Notes under the pieces: model-generated
What the model saw: only the letters and a program-made list of their open reading frames with translations
Databases searched by the model: none
What the model was told of the DNA's origin: nothing
Program-made: the position numbers and the translations under genes
NCBI GenBank assembly: GCA_019416935.1
Contig: DXWI01000005.1
Coordinates: forward strand, 26,385 to 90,384
Direction of reading: 5' to 3'
Source: Clostridiales bacterium
GTDB taxonomy: Bacteria; Bacillota; Clostridia; Christensenellales; CAG-138
DNA length: 64,000 nt
In this document: piece by piece, positions 22,499-31,725 of the stretch
How positions within the stretch are numbered: position 1 is the first letter of the stretch
Layout of the letters: each line of letters begins with the position of its first letter

Positions 22499-24616
22499 AT
22501 GATGGAACTGGGAAAAGCGGCTGCTTACAGCGAATTCGGCTCGGATGTGTTTTCGGATGCGGAAATGGCGCGCCGGCTGCCGGCCGAGCTGTATATCGCG
22601 CTGCATCGCACGATTGAAGAGGGGAGCGAACTGACGTACGACGTCGCCGGTGCGGTTGCGGCCGCCATGCTCGAGTGGGCAACCGAGCACGGCGCAACGC
22701 ATTATACGCATTGGTTCCAGCCGATGACCGGCGCGACTGCGGAAAAACGCGATACGTTTATCGACTTTGCCGGGCTGGATCGCATGCCGATCCTCTCATT
22801 TTCGGCCAAAGCGCTCATCAAGGGGGAGGCGGACGGCTCCTCGTTCCCGTCGGGCGGGCTTCGCGCCACGTTCGAGGCGCGCGGCTACACGACATGGGAC
22901 TGCATGAGTCCGGCGTTTCTCAAGCGCAATTCGGACGGCACCAAGTGCCTGTGCATCCCGACGGCGTTCTGTTCGTTTTCCGGCGAGGCGCTGGATGAAA
23001 AAACGCCGCTGCTGCGCTCCATGGAGGCGATCAACCATCAGGCGCTGCGCGTGCTGCGGCTGCTTGGGGATACGAAAACGCGCCGCGTCACGCCGACCGT
23101 CGGCGGCGAACAGGAGTATTTTCTGGTCGATAAGCGCGCGTTCCACAAGCGCAAGGATCTGGTCTATACCGGCCGCACGCTCTTCGGCGCGCCGCCGGCA
23201 AAGGGCCAGGAGCTCTCCGACCAGTACTACGCCGCGACGCCGGAACCGGTGATGGCGTTTATGCACGAGCTCAACGACGCCCTCTGGCGCATGGGCGTGC
23301 CCTGCAAGACGGAGCACAACGAGGTCGCGCCCTCGCAGTATGAGCTGGCGCCGCTGTTCGTTTCCGCCAATCTGGCCGTCGATCACAACCAGATCATCAT
23401 GGAAACCATGCGGCGCACGGCGGAGCGGCACGGCCTGACCTGCCTGCTGCATGAAAAGCCGTTTGCCGGCGTAAACGGCAGCGGAAAGCACAACAACTGG
23501 TCGCTGCTGACCGATACCGGCGTCAACCTGCTCAAACCCGGCAAGGATGAGGCCGGAAGCCGCGTGTTCTTCACGTTCCTGATGGCGGTCATCGCGGCCG
23601 TGGATGAGTATGCGCCCATGCTCCGCATGAGCAGCGCGACCATCGGCAATGAGAACCGTCTGGGCGGAGAGGAGGCGCCGCCGCCGATCATCTCGGTGTA
23701 CCTCGGCAACTATCTGCAGTCGGAGCTGGAGCGCATTGCCGGCGGCGGCAGCGTCGCGGCGCATACCGGCGAAATGATGCACATCGGCGTGTCCACGCTT
23801 GCCGAGATCAAGCGCGACGATACCGACCGGAACCGCACCTCACCGTTTGCATTCACGGGCAACAAGTTTGAATTCCGCATGGTAGGCTCGTCGCAGTCGC
23901 TCGGCATGCCCAACACCGTGCTCAACACGATTGTCGCGGAGAGCCTCAGCCGCATGGCGGACGCGCTGGAAGCGGCCGACGACCGGGAGAGCGCATGGGG
24001 CGCCATGATGGCCGAGCAGTACGCCGCGCACAGCCGCGTGCTGTTCAACGGCAATAATTATGATGCCGCATGGACGGCAGAGGCGGTGCGCCGCGGCCTG
24101 CCGGCGATCGACAACACGGTCGATGCGGTCGAAGTCTACGGTTCCGAGCAGGCGCGCGCCGTGCTGAACCGCCACGGCGTGCTCTCCGACCATGAGTCGC
24201 TGGCGCGGCGGGAGATTGCGCTGCAAAACTACGCGACGCAGGGACACATCGAGGCGGTGACCATGGTCAAGATCGCACGGCAGACCATCCTTCCGGCCTG
24301 CGCACGCTACAGCGGCGTACTGGCCGATGCGGCGGCGGCCTCCAAGCAGGCGGGCGTTGCGGCGCCCGCACAGACCGCTATGCTGCGCGACCTCAATCGC
24401 CGCATGAACGATTGCAGAGGCGCGGCGGACGCGCTGGACGAGGCCATGCGGCGGCAGATTCCGGAAACCGCGTTTGAACAGGCGGTGCTGCACCGCGACG
24501 AGCTGCGGCCGCGCATGGAGAAGCTGCGCGCCGCGGTCGATGCGCTGGAGTGCATCGTAGACAAGGCGTACTGGCCGCTGCCCTCCTACGGAGAGATGCT
24601 GTTCCGCATCGTCTGA
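22499..24616 (+). CDS. glnA: Glutamine synthetase type III
   Basis: A 705-residue type III glutamine synthetase (GlnN family), which makes glutamine from glutamate, ammonia and ATP and is nearly twice as long as GSI. Diagnostic parts are the N-terminal HWFQPMTGATAEKRD block, VGGEQEYFLVDK (metal-binding glutamate), CKTEHNEVAPSQYELAP, KPFAGVNGSGKHNNWSL (ATP/glutamate loop with its histidine) and NRTSPFAFTGNKFEFRMVGSS. The C-terminal 200 residues are helical, as usual for GSIII. The ATG at 22499 (or the next codon) fits the promoter. udk follows 81 bases later without a visible terminator. Confidence 0.96.
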   Translation: MMELGKAAAYSEFGSDVFSDAEMARRLPAELYIALHRTIEEGSELTYDVAGAVAAAMLEWATEHGATHYTHWFQPMTGATAEKRDTFIDFAGLDRMPILSFSAKALIKGEADGSSFPSGGLRATFEARGYTTWDCMSPAFLKRNSDGTKCLCIPTAFCSFSGEALDEKTPLLRSMEAINHQALRVLRLLGDTKTRRVTPTVGGEQEYFLVDKRAFHKRKDLVYTGRTLFGAPPAKGQELSDQYYAATPEPVMAFMHELNDALWRMGVPCKTEHNEVAPSQYELAPLFVSANLAVDHNQIIMETMRRTAERHGLTCLLHEKPFAGVNGSGKHNNWSLLTDTGVNLLKPGKDEAGSRVFFTFLMAVIAAVDEYAPMLRMSSATIGNENRLGGEEAPPPIISVYLGNYLQSELERIAGGGSVAAHTGEMMHIGVSTLAEIKRDDTDRNRTSPFAFTGNKFEFRMVGSSQSLGMPNTVLNTIVAESLSRMADALEAADDRESAWGAMMAEQYAAHSRVLFNGNNYDAAWTAEAVRRGLPAIDNTVDAVEVYGSEQARAVLNRHGVLSDHESLARREIALQNYATQGHIEAVTMVKIARQTILPACARYSGVLADAAAASKQAGVAAPAQTAMLRDLNRRMNDCRGAADALDEAMRRQIPETAFEQAVLHRDELRPRMEKLRAAVDALECIVDKAYWPLPSYGEMLFRIV

Positions 24617-24697
24617 CACGGTGCACATGGCGTTGCAGAAGCGCGTGCCGCTTGGCGCGGAGAGGAAGCAAAACGGAATGGACGAAAGGAGAAGCGT

Positions 24698-25360
24698 ATG
24701 CTGATCGTCGGTGTCTGCGGGGCGAGCGGGAGCGGAAAGAGCACGCTGGCCAGGCATATTCGCGACTCGCTTGACTGCAAATGCGTTGTGCTCGGGCAGG
24801 ATGGATATTACCGGAGCTTTCCCGAGCTTACGTTTGCACAGCGTGAGAGAATCAATTACGATGAACCATCGATCTTCGATTATGACGAGATGCTCCATGA
24901 TGTGCAGAAGCTGATGCGGGGCGAGTCCATTACAACCAAAGCGTACGACTATACCCAGCATCTGCGCGCCGACCGCCCGGATCTGATCGACCCGCCGGAT
25001 GTGCTCATCTTTGAGGGCATCCACATGTTCCACGACAAGCGGCTTTGCGACCTGATGGCGCTCAAGGTGTTTTTGCAGGTGGATGCGGATATCTGTCTGC
25101 TTCGGCGCATCAAGCGCGACATCAAGCAGCGCGGCCGCACAATCGACAACATTGCCGCCCAGTATCTGGAAACGGTCAAGCCGATGTACGAAAAGCACAT
25201 CGCAAAGTACATCGACAATGCGGACTTTGCCGTGATGCGCGGCGGGAAAAACCGCATGGCCATCGACGCCATCGCAGCGTTTTTGACCTCGCGGCTGCTC
25301 GCGGAGCGGTTTGAGGAAGCGGCGCCGCAGCAAACGGCCGAAACGGCCGCCACGGAGTGA
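24698..25360 (+). CDS. udk: Uridine kinase
   Basis: A 220-residue P-loop kinase of the uridine/cytidine kinase family, which phosphorylates uridine or cytidine in pyrimidine salvage. The Walker A motif is GASGSGKSTLA at residues 8-18. DGYYRSF and NYDEPSIFDYDEM match the nucleoside-binding region (usual form N-x-D-x-P-x-x-F/A-D), followed by FEGIHMFHD and the lid RRIKRDIKQRGRTI. AAAGGAGAAG precedes the ATG. A short acidic tail (EEAAPQQTAETAATE) is extra. The nucleotidyltransferase gene begins one base after the stop codon. Confidence 0.9.
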   Translation: MLIVGVCGASGSGKSTLARHIRDSLDCKCVVLGQDGYYRSFPELTFAQRERINYDEPSIFDYDEMLHDVQKLMRGESITTKAYDYTQHLRADRPDLIDPPDVLIFEGIHMFHDKRLCDLMALKVFLQVDADICLLRRIKRDIKQRGRTIDNIAAQYLETVKPMYEKHIAKYIDNADFAVMRGGKNRMAIDAIAAFLTSRLLAERFEEAAPQQTAETAATE

Positions 25361-25361
25361 T

Positions 25362-26039
25362 ATGCAGCCGGCGATACGGCAGTGGATGGAGCGCTTTGCT
25401 GCGCTTCTGAAACAAAATTTCGGCGGGTGCATTCGGTTCGTTGGTTTGCAGGGCAGCTGTGCCCGCGGCGAGAACACGGATGACAGCGACATCGACGTGG
25501 TGGTGCTGTTCGATGCGGCAGACACAGAAACGCTGCTGCGCTACCGGACGCTGATTGACGCGCTGCCGGAGCGCGCACGCATCTGTGGGTTTGTTTCCGG
25601 CGTGGAAACGCTTGCGCACTGGTCGCGCACGGATCTGGTGTCGTTCTATTATGATACGGTACCCTTTTTTGGCCGGCTGGATGCCATTGTCCGGCCGCCG
25701 GACCGGCTGGACGCGCTGCGAGCCGCGCATGCGGGTGCCTGTGCGATCTACCATGCATGCTGCCACAACCTGCTGCATGCGCGCGATGAAGGGGCGCTGG
25801 CGGGGGCGTATAAGGCGGCGCGCTTTGTGCTCGCGCAGCTCGTGTTCGCACGAAGCGGCGTGTACCCGACTGATCGCACTGCGCTTTTGGAGCGGCTGAC
25901 CACGCCGGAGCGGGCCGTGCTCGAGGCGGCCGAAGACGTCGGTGCGGAGCCGAATGGGGCGGCGTTGGACCGGTTGTCGGCGCGGCTGATCGATTGGTCG
26001 GCCGGGGTGATCGAAACCACGCGGATCGGGGACATATGA
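25362..26039 (+). CDS. Nucleotidyltransferase domain protein
   Basis: A 225-residue protein with a polymerase-beta-like nucleotidyltransferase core: GSCARGENTDDSDIDVVVLF at about residues 30-49 shows the GS motif and the paired aspartates (DSDID) that bind magnesium. The C-terminal half, from about residue 120, is helical with HACCHNLLHARDEGALAGAYKAARFVLAQLVF, resembling the helical domain of kanamycin nucleotidyltransferase-like and HEPN-type partners. The substrate is unknown; such proteins modify antibiotics, RNAs or proteins. It starts two bases after udk with GGAG inside the udk end and is followed by a strong terminator. Confidence 0.75.
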   Translation: MQPAIRQWMERFAALLKQNFGGCIRFVGLQGSCARGENTDDSDIDVVVLFDAADTETLLRYRTLIDALPERARICGFVSGVETLAHWSRTDLVSFYYDTVPFFGRLDAIVRPPDRLDALRAAHAGACAIYHACCHNLLHARDEGALAGAYKAARFVLAQLVFARSGVYPTDRTALLERLTTPERAVLEAAEDVGAEPNGAALDRLSARLIDWSAGVIETTRIGDI

Positions 26040-26094
26040 GCCGTAGACCGTTGGCAAAACCGGCGGCGCGCGCTTTTGGAAACCGTTTGATACA

Positions 26095-26137
26095 AAAGGA
26101 ACGCCGGATTCCATCGAATCCGGCGTTCCTTTGTTTT
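26095..26137. terminator. Bidirectional terminator
   Basis: A 17-base perfect stem (26095-26111 with 26116-26132) with a CATC loop, between convergent genes; T-rich on the plus side (TTTGTTTTG). Confidence 0.9.
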
Positions 26138-26223
26138 GTGCAATCGGTTTGCGCAGACCGGCGGGAACCGCCAATTGGCGCGCGCTTTCAGCAGCCTGTG
26201 TCCGATGCGAAACCGCCCTGTGT

Positions 26224-27504
26224 TCAGCGCATGCGCAGCCCCTTTGGCAGATGGTTTTTGAGCATGCCGCCGGTGAGCTTGCCAAAGCCGATCGGATAGC
26301 CTTGCGCGCAGACCGCCGCAAAGCCGCTGCCGGCGGCCGCACAGGGGATGGCCTCGCCGGCAAGATATGCAGAGAGCGCGGCGCCGTCGAGCTCCACCGC
26401 GCTTTGGAACGCCGTGCGCTCATATGCGAGAAACAGCGCGTGTGCGGGCTGAAAACGGCCGTTCTTGATCTCTCCCGCAAGCACGCCCGCGTTCAGAACG
26501 CGAAGCCTGTCCATGGCCGGCGGTATCCGATCCGGCAGCAGGAATACGCGCCCGTCCGGCAGCAGCCGCACGACCTGGCGCGGCGCATACGCCATCGCAT
26601 CCCGACAGAACGCCTCCCATTCCCGCACGGGTCGTCCGTTGGGCGCCTCGGTGCGGGCTGTGCCGATGCCGCCGCGATGCAGAACCGCGGCAAACTGGCC
26701 CTCTCCGGCCGAGGTGTGCGGGTACAGGCGGTGTATGCCGCTCAGGGAGAACTCCGGGTGCGCCTGTAAAAACGCTTCGACGGTCTGCTCGTTTTCCTCC
26801 GGGGAGAACGTGCAGGTCGAGTATACCAGCCGCCCGCCGGGCCGCAGCGCAAGCGCAGCGCTTTCCAGAATGGCGCGCTGCCTGCCGGCGCAGGCGGCCA
26901 CATGCGCCTCCGACCAATCGCAAACCGCTTGCGGCTCGCGTCGGAACATGCCCTCGCCGGAGCATGGCGCGTCTACGAGAACCGCGTCAAAGCCGCCCTC
27001 GAGCGCCTGACACAGCGCGTCCGGCCGCATGGAGGTTACGACCGCATTCCGCGCGCCGAGGCGCTCCAGTGTCCGCTGCAGCACCGTGGCGCGGGACGGC
27101 ACGATCTCATTGGCGACGAGCAGCCCCGTGTTTTGCAGGTAGGCCGCGATTTGGCCGGACTTTCCGCCCGGTGCGGCGCACAGGTCGAGCACCGCTTCAC
27201 CCGGCTGCAAGTCCAGCAGCGAGGCAGGGAGCTGCGCCGACGGCTCCTGCATGTAGAACAGGCCCGCCGCGTGCAGCGGATGTTTGCCGGGGGTGAACCC
27301 CTCCGGCACAAAGAATCCCTCCGGTACGACGCCGAAGGGCTCGGGCTGTATGCCAAGGAGCGCCAAAAGCGCCTCCGGCGTGATTTTCAGCGTGTTCACG
27401 CGCAGCGCCCGCCGCGGGGACTGCGCCATGGCATCGAGATATGCCGGGAAGGCGCCGCCAAGCTGATGGCGCATCCGGTTCAAATAAGCTTCGGGAAGTT
27501 TCAT
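26224..27504 (-). CDS. rsmF: rRNA (cytosine-C5) methyltransferase, RsmF/NSUN type
   Basis: A 426-residue RNA m5C methyltransferase of the RsmB/RsmF/NSUN family, with an N-terminal extension, the SAM-binding loop LCAAPGGKSGQ, and two cysteine motifs DAPCSGEGMFRR and VYSTCTFSPEENE (nucleophile and release cysteines). The C-terminal part after about residue 300 looks like the PUA-like/RsmF-specific domain. Likely target is 16S rRNA. The ATG at 27504 has no ribosome binding site and stands six bases from a TATACT box; an in-frame ATG 42 bases upstream (27546) also lacks one. Confidence 0.9.
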   Translation of the reverse strand: MKLPEAYLNRMRHQLGGAFPAYLDAMAQSPRRALRVNTLKITPEALLALLGIQPEPFGVVPEGFFVPEGFTPGKHPLHAAGLFYMQEPSAQLPASLLDLQPGEAVLDLCAAPGGKSGQIAAYLQNTGLLVANEIVPSRATVLQRTLERLGARNAVVTSMRPDALCQALEGGFDAVLVDAPCSGEGMFRREPQAVCDWSEAHVAACAGRQRAILESAALALRPGGRLVYSTCTFSPEENEQTVEAFLQAHPEFSLSGIHRLYPHTSAGEGQFAAVLHRGGIGTARTEAPNGRPVREWEAFCRDAMAYAPRQVVRLLPDGRVFLLPDRIPPAMDRLRVLNAGVLAGEIKNGRFQPAHALFLAYERTAFQSAVELDGAALSAYLAGEAIPCAAAGSGFAAVCAQGYPIGFGKLTGGMLKNHLPKGLRMR

Positions 27505-27510
27505 ACGCAC

Positions 27511-27539
27511 AGTATAGCACAGCGGGGAAAAATGGAAAA
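27511..27539 (-). promoter_or_regulatory. Leaderless-type promoter for rsmF
   Basis: On the minus strand an extended -10 (TGCTATACT; TATACT at 27511-27516) is six bases from the ATG at 27504. The -35 (TTTTCC, 27534-27539, 17-base spacer) is poor. Confidence 0.45.
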
Positions 27540-27590
27540 GTATCATGCATTTGTTCGAATGTTCATAAAAAATTCATAATTTATTCGCGT

Positions 27591-27618
27591 TTGCATTGCA
27601 ACCGAAATGTGATAGTAT
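27591..27618 (+). promoter_or_regulatory. Possible promoter for the ABC transporter operon
   Basis: TTGCAT (27591-27596), 16-base spacer, TAGTAT (27613-27618) in an AT-rich stretch, about 70 bases before the ATPase gene. Confidence 0.5.
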
Positions 27619-27690
27619 GAGTATTATTATAGACACAACATTTTGTGGTATCCATTGCATGTGATATCATACATACGGGGAGGGGAGCAT

Positions 27691-28545
27691 ATGGAGCAAC
27701 CGCTTGAAACCGGCGTACAGGCGTACTGCGGCACGGATGCCGGCGCGGAAACCATATCCGATGCGGAGCAGGCCGCAGTGCAGGCCGGCCTGTCGCTCAT
27801 CACGGTGCGCAACGCTAAAAAGATCTACCGCGTGGGCAGCGTTGACATTCAGGCGCTGCGCGGCGTGGATTTGACCATCGAGGCGGGAGAGCTCTGCTGT
27901 ATCATCGGCCGTTCTGGCTCCGGCAAGAGCACGCTGCTGAACGTGCTCGCCGGTCTGGAGCATGTGACCTCGGGCGAACTGATCATCGCCGGAAAGCGGC
28001 TCGACCGCATGAACCAGAGCGAGCTCATCCGCTTCCGCCAGCAGCACATTGGATTCATCTTTCAGTCGTTCAATCTCATGCCCTACTATACGGCGTTGGA
28101 AAACGTCGCGTTTCCGCTCGCGTTTCGCGGCGTGCCCGCCTATAAGCGCAACCGCATGGCGGCCAATATGCTCAAACTCGTCGGGTTGGAGACGCACATG
28201 AAGCACAAGCCGTCCCAGATGAGCGGCGGTCAGCAGCAGCGCGTGGGCATTGCGCGCGCGCTTGTGACCGATCCGGAGATCGTGTTTGCAGACGAGCCGA
28301 CCGGCAACCTCGATTCCAGCACCTCCGACGAGGTGATGAACGTGATCTGCGATATCCTGCGCGAAAAGGGCAAGACGCTCATCATGGTCACACACGATCC
28401 CAATATGGCCGAGTATGCCGACAAGGTGGTCAATCTGCTCGATGGGCGGATTGTGGACATTCAGATGCAAAAGGCGCGGGAACAGAAGCGAATCCCGCAG
28501 AATCAACCGGATCAAGAGAAACAGGGGGAGAATCAGAATGCGTAA
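27691..28545 (+). CDS. ABC transporter ATP-binding protein (MacB/LolD type)
   Basis: A 284-residue ATPase of the MacB/LolD/FtsE branch. Walker A GRSGSGKSTLLN, Q-loop in FIFQSFNLMPYYTALENV, signature MSGGQQQRVGIARAL, Walker B IVFADEPTGNLDSSTSDEV and the switch histidine in MVTHDPNMAEYAD are all present. It has an unusual 40-residue N-terminal extension before the ATPase core and a charged C-terminal tail. The ATG at 27691 follows GGGGAGGGGAG. It overlaps the next gene by eight bases; with it and the permease it forms one transport unit. Confidence 0.92.
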   Translation: MEQPLETGVQAYCGTDAGAETISDAEQAAVQAGLSLITVRNAKKIYRVGSVDIQALRGVDLTIEAGELCCIIGRSGSGKSTLLNVLAGLEHVTSGELIIAGKRLDRMNQSELIRFRQQHIGFIFQSFNLMPYYTALENVAFPLAFRGVPAYKRNRMAANMLKLVGLETHMKHKPSQMSGGQQQRVGIARALVTDPEIVFADEPTGNLDSSTSDEVMNVICDILREKGKTLIMVTHDPNMAEYADKVVNLLDGRIVDIQMQKAREQKRIPQNQPDQEKQGENQNA

Positions 28546-29998
28546 ACAATGGATGAAGCGGAGCATGGCCATGCTCCTTGGCGTACTGCTGCTCTTCACA
28601 GGCGCAGGCGCGGCGCTGGCGGAGGAACCGGACGAATCGGAACCCACACCCATGCCAGGCCTGAGCAAGGAGTGCATCTCCATCTCCAAATGGTATGGAA
28701 ACCATGAGGCCAGCGGCGTCATTCCCGCCATCAGCGGCGAGCGCGACGAGGCGATCGATATCCCGCTGCCGCTCGTTGCGGAGGAAGGCCCGCTCACGGA
28801 TCTCGAGATCGAGCCGGTGCTCAGCACCAATCTCGACAGCTTCCCGTTCGTGATTCCGAACATGGTGATGAAGCAGGAGCGCGCGAGCCTCAATAAGGGC
28901 GAGTGCTGGTCGGTCTGGTATCGCGATCTGGTGCTCAGCCACAGCGTCACCAAGGGCGTCAAGCAGGTCGATTTCAAGGTGCGCTACACCTATAACGGCG
29001 TGCGCGAGGAGATCGTGCTCAACGTGTTCGTCAACGTCACCAGAGGCGCGTCCACGGGCGGCGGTGGCGGCGGCGTCTCGTTCCGCTCGCAGCCGAAGCT
29101 GATCGTTGAAACCTATCAGCTCAGCACCGATAAGCTGTACGCGGGCGAACCGTTTGAGCTGACGATGAACCTGAAGAACACGTCGGCCGACGAGGCGATC
29201 AAGAACATCCAGATTCATATGAAGGATGAAACGGGCACCGTGCTGCCCGCGCAGAACGGCAGTAACACGCTCTATATCAAGGAGATTGAGAAGGAGGGCG
29301 GCACGACCGTCAAGGTCATGCTGCAGGCGGCGCCGGATGCGGAGGCCAAGGCGTATGCGCTGGCGCTCGCGTTCAGCTACGACGGCGTGTCCAGCAAGCA
29401 GGCGTATACCGCGGAGGAATCGATCACCCTGCCCGTGCAGCAGCGCATCCGCATCAAGTGCGATGACCCACTCGTGTACGACGAGCCGTGGGCCGGCCAG
29501 ACGGCTGCCGTCGGCGTGTCGCTCTACAACATGGGCAAATCCACGATCTATAACTGCATGGTCACGGTCGAGGGCGAGGGGCTTTCCATGCCGGAGACGT
29601 ATTTCGGCGGCAATATTGCCAGCGGCGGCACCATGCGCGCTGAGTTCGACGTGCAGACCGACGTGGCGGGCGACATCGCCGGCACGGTCGTGATCACCTA
29701 TGAAGATGTATACGGCGAGCAGCTCGAGGAGCGGCTGCCGCTGAGCATGTATGTCAATGAGCCGATGAGCATGGAGCCGGTCGTTGACGATCCTTCCATG
29801 GCGTTGCCGGAGGGCGGAGATATGGCCGGCGACCCCATGGCCGGCGGCGATATGGCGGCGATGGGCGGCATGGAGGGCGGTTCGGGCGGCATCGCCTGGT
29901 ATTGGTGGGCTATCGCCATTGTGGCGGTTGCGGCCGGCGTTGTTGTGCTCGGTATCCTGCGCCATAAGAAGCGCCAGAAGGAGCTGGAGGCGCTATGA
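28538..29998 (+). CDS. Exported CARDB-like/COG1361-type protein
   Basis: A 486-residue exported protein. It has a signal peptide (to about residue 27, ending GAALA), several beta-sandwich segments of the CARDB/COG1361 kind (for example PKLIVETYQLSTDKLYAGEP and FELTMNLKNTSADEAIKNI near residues 185-220), a Met/Gly-rich stretch, and a C-terminal transmembrane helix (YWWAIAIVAVAAGVVVLGIL) with a basic tail. A glycine run (TGGGGGGV) sits before the first CARDB-like unit. It lies between the ATPase and permease with overlaps on both sides, so it is likely the extracellular partner of the transporter, in the place held by MacA in Gram-negatives. Ligand unknown. Confidence 0.78.
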   Translation: MRKQWMKRSMAMLLGVLLLFTGAGAALAEEPDESEPTPMPGLSKECISISKWYGNHEASGVIPAISGERDEAIDIPLPLVAEEGPLTDLEIEPVLSTNLDSFPFVIPNMVMKQERASLNKGECWSVWYRDLVLSHSVTKGVKQVDFKVRYTYNGVREEIVLNVFVNVTRGASTGGGGGGVSFRSQPKLIVETYQLSTDKLYAGEPFELTMNLKNTSADEAIKNIQIHMKDETGTVLPAQNGSNTLYIKEIEKEGGTTVKVMLQAAPDAEAKAYALALAFSYDGVSSKQAYTAEESITLPVQQRIRIKCDDPLVYDEPWAGQTAAVGVSLYNMGKSTIYNCMVTVEGEGLSMPETYFGGNIASGGTMRAEFDVQTDVAGDIAGTVVITYEDVYGEQLEERLPLSMYVNEPMSMEPVVDDPSMALPEGGDMAGDPMAGGDMAAMGGMEGGSGGIAWYWWAIAIVAVAAGVVVLGILRHKKRQKELEAL

Positions 29999-31284
29999 GA
30001 TTTGGCGATCTGCTCTCGATCGCGTTTCTGAACCTGTGGCGCAGAAAGCTGCGCGCGTTTCTGACCGTGCTCGGCATGACGATCGGCGTGGCGTCGATCG
30101 TGGTCATGGTATCGCTCGGCATCGGTATCCGCGAGGCGACGATCCAGAGCTTTGCGGGTACCGGGAGCCTTACCCTGATTCAGGTCAATTCCTGGTCGTA
30201 TGTGGAAACGGGCGACGGCGGGGGCACCAGCCGCGAGACGGAGCTGAACAAGAAGAGCGTCGAGGCGTTCCGGCAGATCCCCGGCGTGCGCGGGGTCATG
30301 CCGATGGTCGAAACATGGGGCCTGCTCAAGAGCGGCAAATATGTATCGGATGTTTCGATCTTGGGCGTAGATGCACAGACGGCAAAGGAATTCGATCTGA
30401 ACCTGAGCAGCGGCCGGTATCCGGAGGCCAAGCGCGGCAGCACGCAGGAGATGGTGGTCGGCAGCTATGTGCTCGAGTGGTTTCGTGATCCCAAGACCGG
30501 CAAGGAGGCGAGGGACCGCGACGGCAACCCGAAGGTGACGATCGACGACCGGTTCCAGTTTACGTTCGACTACAGCAATGTGTACGATTACGGCAACGGC
30601 GAGAGTACGCAGCCGAAGGGATCGATGTATAAGGTCAATCTGGTCGGCAGCATGGAGGCGGAGGGAAACTATTCGTATTACTGCCTGATGGAGATGTCCA
30701 CGCTCGAAAAGCTGATGAAGGACAACAAGGACTTCATCGGCGGAAACGGCGAGGGCAAATACAATCAGGTGCTGGTCAAGTGCAACGATATTGCGGACGT
30801 CAAGGCGGTCAAGACCGCGATTGAGAACATGGGCTATGGCACGTACAGTGCGCAGGACGCCGTGGAGATGGCGGAGGAACAGACCGCGCGCATCCAGTAT
30901 CTGCTCGGCGCGATCGGCGGCGTGTCGCTGCTGGTGGCGGCCATCGGCATCATCAACACGATGATGATGAGCATCTATGAGCGCACCAAGGAGATCGGCA
31001 TCATCAAGGTGCTCGGCTGCCGCATGAGCAACATTGCCGGCATGTTCCTTGTCGAATCCGCATTCATCGGCCTGTTCGGCGGCGCGCTCGGACTCGGCGT
31101 GTCCTACGGCCTTGGACTGGTGCTCAACGCGCTTCTGGCCTCCTCGGGCCTCACGAGTGTGATCCCGCTGTATCTGGCCGTTGGCGCGGTTGCGTTCTCC
31201 GTGCTCGTCGGCCTGCTGTCCGGCCTGTATCCGGCCATCCGTGCGATGCGCCTGAGCCCTCTGGCCGCGATTCGGAACGAATGA
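29995..31284 (+). CDS. ABC transporter permease (MacB/FtsX type)
   Basis: A 429-residue permease. One N-terminal helix (about residues 20-44), a large extracellular MacB-PCD-like domain, and three C-terminal helices of the FtsX fold, with the typical ERTKEIGIIKVLGCRMSNI motif after helix 2 and YPAIRAMRLSPLAAIRNE at the end. The ATG overlaps the preceding stop (ATGA). MacB-type systems do not carry substrate through a pore but use mechanotransmission to drive extracellular steps or extrude lipids and peptides. A terminator follows at 31330. Confidence 0.92.
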   Translation: MRFGDLLSIAFLNLWRRKLRAFLTVLGMTIGVASIVVMVSLGIGIREATIQSFAGTGSLTLIQVNSWSYVETGDGGGTSRETELNKKSVEAFRQIPGVRGVMPMVETWGLLKSGKYVSDVSILGVDAQTAKEFDLNLSSGRYPEAKRGSTQEMVVGSYVLEWFRDPKTGKEARDRDGNPKVTIDDRFQFTFDYSNVYDYGNGESTQPKGSMYKVNLVGSMEAEGNYSYYCLMEMSTLEKLMKDNKDFIGGNGEGKYNQVLVKCNDIADVKAVKTAIENMGYGTYSAQDAVEMAEEQTARIQYLLGAIGGVSLLVAAIGIINTMMMSIYERTKEIGIIKVLGCRMSNIAGMFLVESAFIGLFGGALGLGVSYGLGLVLNALLASSGLTSVIPLYLAVGAVAFSVLVGLLSGLYPAIRAMRLSPLAAIRNE

Positions 31285-31329
31285 CGGAGCGCTTGCTCCA
31301 GTGCATCAAAAACAGGAAGCGAGCAAATG

Positions 31330-31376
31330 CGGGCGGTATACCGGAAGCGTCGGTATATCGCCCGTTTTGACGTTTT
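31330..31376 (+). terminator. Terminator of the ABC transporter operon
   Basis: Stem CGGGCG-TATACCG with CGGTATA-CGCCCG (31330-31343 with 31351-31364, one mismatch), followed by TTTT and a second TTTT. Confidence 0.85.
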
Positions 31377-31448
31377 GCCCAAAAATCAGTGGCGTTTTTG
31401 CGCCGTCTGTTGTATCATGGGAGCAACAGTCAAACGGAGGAAGCAACA

Positions 31449-31724
31449 ATGAAAAGAGCCATCGTTACCGTGATCGGGCATGACCGCGTGGGCATCATTG
31501 CACGCGTGAGCACGCTGCTGGCCGAGTTCGGCGTCAACGTACTCGACATCAGCCAGACGGTCATGAACGAATATTTTACCATGGTCATGCTCGTGGATTT
31601 GCAGGGCTGCGCGGAGGACTTCTCCAAGCTGCGCGACGCGCTCGTCGCGCTTGGGGAGCAGATGGCGCTGTCCGTGCGGATTCAGCACGAGGAAATCTTC
31701 AATGCGATGCACGCGGTGAATTGA
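31449..31724 (+). CDS. ACT domain protein (UPF0237)
   Basis: A 91-residue protein made of one ACT domain: AIVTVIGHDRVGIIARVSTLLAEFGVNVLDISQ is the beta-alpha-beta start. This matches the UPF0237 family, usually encoded just upstream of a UPF0210 gene as here, one base apart. ACT domains bind amino acids or similar small molecules, so it may sense a ligand for the UPF0210 partner, but neither has a proven function. An ACGGAGGA site is before the ATG. Confidence 0.9.
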   Translation: MKRAIVTVIGHDRVGIIARVSTLLAEFGVNVLDISQTVMNEYFTMVMLVDLQGCAEDFSKLRDALVALGEQMALSVRIQHEEIFNAMHAVN

Positions 31725-31725
31725 T

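Noticed and set aside
31285..31448. Riboswitch or T-box before the ACT gene
   Set aside because: Only a standard terminator is seen; no T-box motif or aptamer core.
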